6,496 bases of DNA, taken from NCBI GenBank assembly GCA_017557715.1, contig JAFYYE010000087.1, positions 1 through 6,496 on the forward strand, given 5' to 3'. The notes beneath the pieces are model-generated. The model was not told the DNA's origin. It did not search any database and saw only the letters and a list, made by a program, of their open reading frames with translations. The DNA is from Pseudobutyrivibrio sp. (GTDB taxonomy: Bacteria; Bacillota; Clostridia; Lachnospirales; Lachnospiraceae). Below are positions 1 through 4,443 of the stretch, piece after piece (positions within the stretch are counted from its first letter, which is position 1; each line of letters begins with the position of its first letter). The position numbers were made by a program, and so were the translations under genes.

Positions 1-107
1 AAGAGCCAGGGAATGAAGCATTTTATACCAAGACGAAGCAGAATTGCTTCTGGGCTAGGAGAAAGGCCTTTGGCCATCTAATGAGAGGGCGAGATGTCTG
101 CTAACTA
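1..107. other. Unassigned leading segment, no supportable gene
   Basis: Two plus-strand frames are open from the window edge, one ending at a TAA at 79-81 and one at a TAA at 102-104, so this could be the C-terminal tail of an upstream gene. I recognise neither 26- nor 33-residue tail, and open frames this short are expected by chance. A perfect 6-bp hairpin (GAAGCA 35-40, loop GAAT, TGCTTC 45-50) and a GGCC-TTT-GGCC hairpin (65-75) are present, so the segment could instead belong to a larger structured RNA. Confidence 0.3.
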
Positions 108-139
108 TTGAAAATATTAAAGAAATTTGATACTATAAT
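108..139 (+). promoter_or_regulatory. Candidate sigma-A promoter for the RNA/DUF3800 cassette
   Basis: TTGAAA at 108-113 matches five of six -35 consensus bases. A 17-bp spacer leads to TACTAT (131-136). A perfect TATAAT lies at 134-139 but is 20 bp from that -35, so which -10 is used is uncertain. Either choice puts the transcription start near 143-147, just before the structured RNA. The surrounding sequence is AT-rich, as expected for a promoter. Confidence 0.55.
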
Positions 140-145
140 GATACA

Positions 146-209
146 AATTAGGGCTGGTCGTAAGACCCAGGTCCAACCTATTAGGCGGGGAGACTCCCCG
201 CCATTTTTT
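146..209 (+). ncRNA. Candidate structured small RNA upstream of DUF3800 gene
   Basis: A transcript of about 64 nt is bounded by a promoter on the left and a strong intrinsic terminator on the right. Inside it, TAGG (149-152) can pair with CCTA (177-180), with two further A-T pairs past a bulge. This encloses a second stem, CTGGTC (154-159) with GACCCAG (164-170), which has one bulged C and is closed by a GTAA loop of the stable GNRA type. From memory, a published computational survey of bacterial intergenic regions described several DUF3800 RNA motifs found next to genes of this protein family; this element fits that setting, but I cannot assign it to a motif class. It could be a leader/attenuator of the downstream gene rather than an independent RNA. 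The pairing is seen by eye and has no covariation support here. Confidence 0.5.
184..209 (+). terminator. Strong intrinsic terminator before DUF3800 gene
   Basis: GGCGGGGA (184-191) pairs perfectly with TCCCCGCC (195-202) around a three-base loop, followed by A and six Ts (204-209). It ends only 14 nt before the DUF3800 start codon. Either the gene is expressed by partial read-through, as in type III toxin-antitoxin operons, or the hairpin is a regulated attenuator. Confidence 0.9.
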
Positions 210-223
210 GTTAGGAGATTGTT

Positions 224-904
224 GTGAAAGAGTTAAGTATTTTTGTGGATGAGGCTGGTGATTTTGGGGATTATGAGAAACATAATCCTTATTATATTGT
301 CACGATGGTTTTTCATGATCAGTCAGAAGAGATTGACGAAGAAATATCTGTTCTTAATCGTAATTTAGAAATGCTGAAATATGGAAATAATCAGGCTGTG
401 CATACTGAACCTCTTATAAGAAGAGAATACCCATATGAAGCGTATCTTCCTAACGAGAGAAGAGCCATTTTTTCGAAATTATACTATTTTGCTTTACACT
501 GTGGAATAAAATATAAAAGTTTTATTTTTTATAAATCAGAATATGAAAATCAGTTTAAACTCGAAGCAAGAATGGCTCGAGAAATATCGCAGTTTATTAG
601 AAATAATTTGGAATTCTTTCAAAGTTTTGATAATGTAATTCTTTATTATGATAATGGTCAGCATGAGTTAAACAGAATTCTTAATACTGTGTTAGCTACT
701 GAATTAGTTGATTATGATGTTAGAAAAGTAGTTCCTAGTGAATATAAGTTATTTCAAGTAGCAGATTTGTTCTGTACACTAGAGCTGCTTGAACTGAAAA
801 TGAATAATAAAAGTTTATCAAAATCAGAATTACTTTTGTTTCATAGTGCTAGAGATCTTAAAAAGGATTTTCTTAAAGGAATGCATAAAAAGAGATTTGA
901 ATAA
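224..904 (+). CDS. DUF3800 domain protein, putative metal-dependent nuclease
   Basis: The 226-residue product matches DUF3800 over its whole length. The N-terminus carries the family's acidic motif FVDEAG (D9, E10, G12), the middle has YYDNGQ (D143), and the C-terminal part has the characteristic Q-x-A-D signature (Q178, A180, D181) in LFQVADLF. These spaced acidic residues after hydrophobic strands suggest an RNase H-like metal site; nuclease activity is inferred, not demonstrated. There is no signal peptide or membrane segment, so it should be cytoplasmic. The start is GTG, with AGGAG at 213-217 six bases upstream, directly after the terminator of the preceding RNA. The gene is AT-richer than the sugar operon: 241-300 has 20 G/C and 481-540 has 11, against 28 in 3301-3360. 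This suggests horizontal acquisition. Function in this family is poorly known; a defence, toxin or selfish role is possible. The family call is confident, the activity is not. Confidence 0.88.
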   Translation: MKELSIFVDEAGDFGDYEKHNPYYIVTMVFHDQSEEIDEEISVLNRNLEMLKYGNNQAVHTEPLIRREYPYEAYLPNERRAIFSKLYYFALHCGIKYKSFIFYKSEYENQFKLEARMAREISQFIRNNLEFFQSFDNVILYYDNGQHELNRILNTVLATELVDYDVRKVVPSEYKLFQVADLFCTLELLELKMNNKSLSKSELLLFHSARDLKKDFLKGMHKKRFE

Positions 905-908
905 AGAA

Positions 909-938
909 CTACGTATAGATCATTATCTGGGTACGTAG
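909..938. repeat. Hairpin just after the DUF3800 gene
   Basis: CTACGTA (909-915) pairs perfectly with TACGTAG (932-938). Inside, AGAT (917-920) pairs with ATCT (925-928) around a CATT loop. It starts five bases after the stop codon. There is no T-tract, so it is not a standard terminator. It could stabilise the mRNA 3' end, weakly terminate, or mark the right edge of the RNA/DUF3800 unit. Confidence 0.55.
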
Positions 939-956
939 CTTAATAGGACTTCAAAT

Positions 957-1033
957 AATGGTGTATACTAATGAAAAGTTGCAATAAAAAAATGGTGTAA
1001 AAATGGTGTATAGCCATGTCGCAAATGGTGTAC
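957..1033 (+). repeat. Four phased direct copies of AATGGTGTA
   Basis: Identical 9-mers start at 957, 991, 1002 and 1024. The start-to-start distances are 34, 11 and 22 bp, near multiples of one helical turn. Extended matches occur around some copies, such as a following TA (957, 1002) or C (1024). The reverse complement occurs once, at 1141-1149. Phasing on one DNA face is typical of cooperative protein binding, whether by a transposase or a repressor. An 8-base match, ATGGTGTA, also lies at 1681-1688 inside a terminator hairpin and may be coincidental. Confidence 0.75.
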
Positions 1034-1061
1034 GAAAAATACACAATTTAATTCAGTACAT

Positions 1062-1099
1062 AGAGCAATTATTCAATAGAGTAATTGCTCTTATTTTTT
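1062..1099 (+). terminator. Intrinsic terminator upstream of DUF5688 gene
   Basis: AGAGCAATTA (1062-1071) pairs perfectly with TAATTGCTCT (1082-1091) around a 10-base loop, followed by TATTTTTT (1092-1099). It would stop transcripts coming from the DUF3800 side or from a promoter in the repeat region. The downstream gene would then need read-through or its own promoter; I see no convincing promoter between 1100 and 1150. Confidence 0.8.
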
Positions 1100-1149
1100 G
1101 CCCATTTTTGGAGTAAATTAATCAATTTTTATAGGAGGTATACACCATT

Positions 1150-1563
1150 ATGATGAACTACGAAGAATTTAAAGAGAAGTTCACAGAAGACCTTAAGACA
1201 AATCTTGAGGCAAAGGGACACGCTATTGAAAGCATTGATATCATCCCTAATGAAAAGCTTAACCAAGGAGCAAATGATGCCATAACAGTTAGGCTTGAAA
1301 ATTCATTTGCTGGAACTAGTGGTAATTTAACTAATCTGTTTGGAGCCTATGAGCAGACAAATGATTATGACTTCATAAAAGATAAGATCGCTTTAGAGGC
1401 TGTAAATGCTGAAAAGAATGCATCTATGCTAGATAAGATTCCACATAAAAAAATGGAAGATATAGCTATAGTGTATCGAGTAGTTCTTGGTCAAATGGAT
1501 GATGGTCAGGCCACAGTGCTTATCACAAATGAGATGCTCGAAGGAAGTGCTCTTGAGGCTTAA
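1150..1563 (+). CDS. DUF5688 family protein, C-terminally truncated
   Basis: The 137-residue product has two hallmarks of DUF5688, a family of unknown function that I associate with Lachnospiraceae. These are the N-terminal NYEEFKEKF segment (residues 3-11) and the block running from FIKDKIALEAVNAEKN (75-90) through DKIPHKK to GQMDDGQATVLITNEML (114-130). Family members are usually about twice this length and continue past the TNE-L motif; here a TAA stops the frame a few residues later, so the C-terminal half is missing. ATG codons stand at 1150 and 1153; homologues typically begin M-N-Y-E-E-F, which favours 1153. However, AGGAGG (1133-1138) is already 11 nt from the first ATG, long for good initiation, and 14 nt from the second. 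The spacer is the right arm of the 14-bp inverted repeat. There is no signal peptide or membrane segment. It may be a decayed gene or a functional short paralogue. Confidence 0.75.
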   Translation: MMNYEEFKEKFTEDLKTNLEAKGHAIESIDIIPNEKLNQGANDAITVRLENSFAGTSGNLTNLFGAYEQTNDYDFIKDKIALEAVNAEKNASMLDKIPHKKMEDIAIVYRVVLGQMDDGQATVLITNEMLEGSALEA

Positions 1564-1567
1564 TATA

Positions 1568-1636
1568 GATGTTGAATATACATATGAAATAGATATGACA
1601 ACAGGCCAGATTTTGGATTCGGAAGTAGACTTATAA
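1568..1636 (+). pseudogene. Orphan PepSY-domain C-terminal tail
   Basis: In the frame one base ahead of the DUF5688 gene, 22 codons followed by TAA (1634-1636) read D-V-E-Y-T-Y-E-I-D then M-T-T-G-Q-I-L-D and end S-E-V-D-L. This is the characteristic end of a PepSY domain: a Y-x-Y-E-I-D strand, a T-G-x-I-L turn and an acidic end. PepSY domains are about 60 residues, and nothing upstream in this frame supplies the first half, because that sequence codes for DUF5688 in the other frame. The simplest reading is a deletion that joined a truncated DUF5688 gene to the tail of a PepSY protein gene. No start codon or ribosome binding site serves it. The match rests on about 20 residues. Confidence 0.5.
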
Positions 1637-1666
1637 TTTTCTTTTCATTTAAGTTATTCTCCTTCT

Positions 1667-1699
1667 TAGAGCTACATCATATGGTGTAGCTCTATTTTT
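1667..1699 (+). terminator. Intrinsic terminator between convergent genes
   Basis: TAGAGCTACA (1667-1676) pairs with TGTAGCTCTA (1685-1694), and the stem can extend inward by a G-T and a C-G pair to an ATAT loop. Five Ts follow (1695-1699). It terminates rightward transcription from the DUF5688/PepSY region. On the minus strand the bases after the hairpin are purine-rich rather than T-rich, so it is at best a weak terminator for the convergent AraC gene. Confidence 0.8.
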
Positions 1700-1729
1700 A
1701 AGTTTAAAAACATGGCATATTGCCTATCA

Positions 1730-2926
1730 CTAGGCTTCCTTTCTATATTCCATAGGTGTCTTTCCAGTCTGTTTTTTGAAAGCAGTTTGAAACCAGCTTT
1801 GTGATGAAAATGATAATATTTCTGAAATTGATGATAGTGATAGATCTGTGAAGCGAAGTAGAGCCTCTGCCTCGTGTATTTTTTCTTTAACAATAAAACT
1901 CTTTAGTGTCATGCCTGTTTCGGATTTAAATTTTCTGGATAAATGTTCTTCTGATAAATTCACTAATTCTGCGAGTTTCTTGACAGATATCTGTTCTCTA
2001 AAATGATTTTGAACATATATTATTACAGTTCGAATATCACGACTTGTGTTGCCAGGTATATTAACATCTCTGACCAACCTTGCATAGGCAGCGGGAATGA
2101 ACATTCTTGCTGATAATTGAATTAGGGACTCAACATCAGGCGAGGACTCTATCTGGTCACTAAAAGCCCTTCCTAAAGAGTCAGTAGAACGTAATGGCAC
2201 GCCTGCAGATAGAGCTGCACGTTGGCTGAGAGAGTTCAAAACAATGAGTGAATTTTTAGCATATCGTAGACTTAATCTATTCATCGATTCCATAAATTGC
2301 TCTGGAATAACAAGGTTCTCAAGATTTTCAACCATGCCATGAGAAATATAAAATAGAATTCTGTCCTGAATATCTGTGTCAGTGTAGTCATGATCGTCAA
2401 AAGTAATCTCTGTTGTAATTGCATTAGTAACTTTCTCTAGCGCATTTATCTGAGTTAAGTTCGTTGAGTATTCGCTAATTGTTTTTATATCGTGTATTTC
2501 CACACCCAATAGGGATTCTATTAGAGATAAGGTAGCTTTAAATTGATGTAGGTCAGTCAATTTCATCGAAGCAAGTGTACTCGATATTGCTAAAGCAATC
2601 TCTTTTGAATAGCTGGAGCTTATCTGACCCGTAAAATGTTTCAGGGAAACAGAATTCATCTCGACAGTAGTGGCAGGCCCCAAGACGATTATCTGCTTAT
2701 TTGAAAAATCTGGGATAAATCCCAATAGAAGCAGGGAATCTGTGACAAGACAACAAACTTGATTTGTAAAAGAACTAAAGTGTGTCCATTCAGGAATATC
2801 AGATAGTTTAAAAGCGCCATTAAAATTCTTATCAGGGATAAGTTTCTTACATGTCCCATCTAAATCAAATACTGAGATTGGAACTCCATATATTTGATAA
2901 ATCAATTCTAATTGTGATAATAGCAT
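1730..2926 (-). CDS. AraC-family transcriptional regulator, divergent from GH1 operon
   Basis: This is a cytoplasmic DNA-binding regulator of 398 residues. The C-terminal domain (about 297-396) is a clear AraC/HTH_18 double helix-turn-helix. The first HTH is around 313-336 (VKKLAELVNLSEEHLSRKFK) and the second around 362-384. The domain ends with the family's F-K-K-x-x-G-K-T-P-x-E-Y-R signature. Residues 1-90 form a probable small ligand-sensing domain that I cannot name. The central part (about 187-285) is mostly helical; its N-S-L-I-V-L...R-A-A-L-S-A-G-V stretch resembles the middle of many Firmicutes AraC proteins next to sugar operons. There is no membrane segment and no response-regulator receiver domain. 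The ATG (minus strand, 2926) follows GGGAGG by 10 nt. Its divergent position next to the glycosidase/transporter operon makes it the likely local regulator, probably an activator because the operon's -35 is poor. The ligand is unknown. Confidence 0.93.
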   Translation of the reverse strand: MLLSQLELIYQIYGVPISVFDLDGTCKKLIPDKNFNGAFKLSDIPEWTHFSSFTNQVCCLVTDSLLLLGFIPDFSNKQIIVLGPATTVEMNSVSLKHFTGQISSSYSKEIALAISSTLASMKLTDLHQFKATLSLIESLLGVEIHDIKTISEYSTNLTQINALEKVTNAITTEITFDDHDYTDTDIQDRILFYISHGMVENLENLVIPEQFMESMNRLSLRYAKNSLIVLNSLSQRAALSAGVPLRSTDSLGRAFSDQIESSPDVESLIQLSARMFIPAAYARLVRDVNIPGNTSRDIRTVIIYVQNHFREQISVKKLAELVNLSEEHLSRKFKSETGMTLKSFIVKEKIHEAEALLRFTDLSLSSISEILSFSSQSWFQTAFKKQTGKTPMEYRKEA

Positions 2927-2961
2927 TTCACATCAGCCTCCCATTGTAACTTTTTCATAAA

Positions 2962-2986
2962 TTTGCGCAGTAGGAAATTGTGCAAA
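2962..2986. promoter_or_regulatory. Candidate operator for the AraC regulator
   Basis: TTTGCGCA (2962-2969) and TGTGCAAA (2979-2986) form an inverted repeat with one mismatch. The same region can be read as direct repeats TTGCGCA (2963-2969) and TTGTGCA (2978-2984), 15 bp apart. It lies 36-60 bp upstream of the AraC start codon, inside its predicted leader, and about 80-100 bp upstream of the operon's -10. This is consistent with autoregulation or distal activation. AraC proteins usually bind direct repeats about 21 bp apart, so the assignment is tentative. Confidence 0.35.
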
Positions 2987-3017
2987 AAGGGAAAAATATA
3001 GCAAATATCATAAAACT

Positions 3018-3046
3018 ATAATACACATCAAATTAACAAAATACAA
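3018..3046 (-). promoter_or_regulatory. Predicted promoter of the AraC-family gene
   Basis: On the minus strand, TTGTAT (3046-3041) and TATTAT (3023-3018) are separated by exactly 17 bp, each matching most of the sigma-A consensus. The start would fall near 3011, giving a leader of about 85 nt that contains the candidate operator. Confidence 0.5.
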
Positions 3047-3075
3047 TATCTGTTCATCCCAATATAATGTGTTCA
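3040..3075 (+). promoter_or_regulatory. Predicted activator-dependent promoter of the GH1 operon
   Basis: A perfect TATAAT lies at 3063-3068, but the 17-bp-spaced -35 position (3040-3045, AATACA) is far from TTGACA, as expected for a promoter that needs an activator. The start would be near 3075, giving a leader of about 35 nt. TGTTCA occurs twice, at 3051-3056 and 3070-3075, 19 bp apart and flanking the -10; these could be regulator contacts. The predicted promoters of the two divergent genes nearly abut, so their occupancy may be mutually exclusive. Confidence 0.5.
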
Positions 3076-3109
3076 CAACTTAACATTTAACTAAGGAGGA
3101 AGAGGGAAT

Positions 3110-4414
3110 ATGTTTGAGAAGAGTTTCTTATTGGGGGCTGCCACAGCTGCACATCAGGTAGAAGGAAACAATATTTACAGTGATTATTGGGTTCAGGAGA
3201 ATTTGGAGCACAGTATGTTTGATGAACCTTCTGGTTTGGCAGTAGATCATTATCATCATTTTGAAGAGGATATAAAGCTATTAAAGGATGCTGGACTGAA
3301 TGCATATCGATTTTCAGTTGAGTGGGCAAGAATACAGCCAGAGGAGGGCAAATGGGATTCTGCAGAAGTAGAGCATTACAAGAATGTCATTAAGTGCTGT
3401 GTAGAAAATGGAGTGGAACCGGTTATCACTCTAATGCACTTTACATCTCCTAAGTGGTTAATTCGTAAAGGCGGATGGGAGAATCCTGAGGTCATTGATG
3501 ATTTTGCTGCATACTGCGGACGAATTGTTTCAGAATTGGGAGAAGGAATTCATTATGTCTGCACCATCAATGAAGCCAATATGCGTTATCAATTGGCTGG
3601 ACTGATGAAAAGCATGATGGCTCGCATGAGTACAAGTCGTTCTCTAGAAGAAAAACAGGCAGAAGAAGATTCGAAGGTTCAGGTTGGTATCAATTTGGAT
3701 CAGAATCGTATGATGCAAGCTGCAATGGAAAGTGCACAGGCATTTGGATTTAAAGACCCAAGAGATGTTGCTGTGTTTGTATCACAGTGCTCAGATGAAG
3801 GAGACCGAATTGTAATGAAAGCACACATGGCTGCGGTAAAAGCAATTCGAGAAGTTAGGCCTGATTTAAAGGTTGGAATTACATTATCATTGCATGACTT
3901 ACAATCACTTGAAGAATCAAATAGTGCAGAATCAACTAAAGCAGTTGAAAGAGTATGGGATGAAGAATTACTTCATTATCTTCCAGCCATTGAAGGCGAT
4001 GATTTCCTCGGCGTTCAATGTTATACGAGAAAATGCTTCGATGAGCAGGGGGAGGAACGTTTACCTGATGGAGTTAAAACAACCCAGATGGGATATGAAA
4101 ACTATCCTAAAGCAATTGGAAATGTAGTTCGAAAGGTGGCAAAGTCCTTCAAAGGAGATTTAATTGTTACGGAAAATGGAATTGCAACATCAGAAGATAA
4201 CGAGAGAGTAGAGTACATAAAAACTGCTACTGATGAGATTAAATCATGTATAGATGATGGATTACCAGTTAAAGGGTATTTTTATTGGTCATTACTAGAC
4301 AATTTCGAATGGCAAAAGGGATTCAAGATGACCTTTGGACTTATTGGCGTTGATCGAAATGATATGAGCCGACATCCAAAGGAAAGCCTGAGATTTCTTG
4401 GAAGTCTACGCTAG
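3110..4414 (+). CDS. GH1 family beta-glycosidase (cytoplasmic, non-phospho type)
   Basis: This 434-residue (beta/alpha)8-barrel enzyme would hydrolyse beta-glycosides with retention. The N-terminal LGAATAAHQVEGN (8-20) holds the glycone-binding Gln16. His110 begins the strand-3 motif HFTSP. The acid/base is Glu155 in TINEAN and the nucleophile Glu355 in VTENG. YWSLLDNFEW (392-401) provides Glu400 and Trp401. Glu400, where 6-phospho-beta-glucosidases have Ser, and the absence of their Ser/Lys/Tyr phosphate signature indicate an unphosphorylated substrate. This agrees with a GPH transporter rather than a PTS downstream. Oddities are NEA instead of the usual NEP, QCY (303-305) where NYY is usual, and a segment of about 83 residues between NEA and the AH motif (239), roughly 45-50 longer than normal. 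There is no signal peptide. AAGGAGGA (3093-3100) is 9 nt before the ATG. It is the first gene of the operon, and its glycone specificity is not readable. Confidence 0.93.
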   Translation: MFEKSFLLGAATAAHQVEGNNIYSDYWVQENLEHSMFDEPSGLAVDHYHHFEEDIKLLKDAGLNAYRFSVEWARIQPEEGKWDSAEVEHYKNVIKCCVENGVEPVITLMHFTSPKWLIRKGGWENPEVIDDFAAYCGRIVSELGEGIHYVCTINEANMRYQLAGLMKSMMARMSTSRSLEEKQAEEDSKVQVGINLDQNRMMQAAMESAQAFGFKDPRDVAVFVSQCSDEGDRIVMKAHMAAVKAIREVRPDLKVGITLSLHDLQSLEESNSAESTKAVERVWDEELLHYLPAIEGDDFLGVQCYTRKCFDEQGEERLPDGVKTTQMGYENYPKAIGNVVRKVAKSFKGDLIVTENGIATSEDNERVEYIKTATDEIKSCIDDGLPVKGYFYWSLLDNFEWQKGFKMTFGLIGVDRNDMSRHPKESLRFLGSLR

Positions 4415-4443
4415 ATACAAAATGGTAGTAAAAAGGAGCAAAA

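Larger units (their letters stand above)
955..1151. mobile_element. MITE-like or degenerate IS remnant with 14-bp inverted repeats
   Basis: ATAATGGTGTATAC (955-968) has its exact reverse complement at 1138-1151, a perfect 14-bp pair about 170 bp apart, far more than chance would give over this distance. The interior holds three more copies of the core motif, the word TTGCAA near the left end, and an intrinsic terminator, but no coding sequence. Read on the minus strand, the left end (repeated TACACCATT followed by T-runs, plus GCGACATGG) resembles the multi-repeat ends I associate with IS21-family elements; that is a recollection, not a match. No target-site duplication is obvious. Alternatively the repeats are operator sites rather than transposon ends. 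Confidence 0.4.

Noticed and set aside
1..104. C-terminal fragment of a coding gene at the window start
   Set aside because: Two different frames are open for only 26 and 33 codons and neither resembles a protein I know, so a gene cannot be claimed.
146..209. Classic tandem-repeat type III antitoxin (ToxI-like) RNA
   Set aside because: There are no tandem repeats in the RNA, and the protein is DUF3800 rather than a ToxN/AbiQ-type nuclease; only the layout is similar.
957..1033. Repeats as a CRISPR array
   Set aside because: The repeat unit is only 9 bp and the spacing irregular (34, 11, 22 bp), with no cas genes nearby.
1672..1893. 73-codon minus-strand open frame overlapping the AraC gene end
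   Set aside because: It lies in another frame of the strongly supported AraC coding sequence, shows no recognisable family, and overlaps the terminator hairpin.
3087..3329. 80-codon minus-strand open frame opposite the GH1 start
   Set aside because: It is antisense to the conserved GH1 N-terminus, has low-complexity composition and no recognisable domain.
3873..4127. 84-codon plus-strand open frame inside GH1
   Set aside because: It is an alternative frame of a conserved enzyme with no plausible ribosome binding site.
3110..4414. 6-phospho-beta-glucosidase assignment for the GH1 enzyme
   Set aside because: Glu400-Trp401 and the lack of the Ser/Lys/Tyr phosphate-binding signature argue against it, and the neighbouring carrier is GPH rather than PTS.
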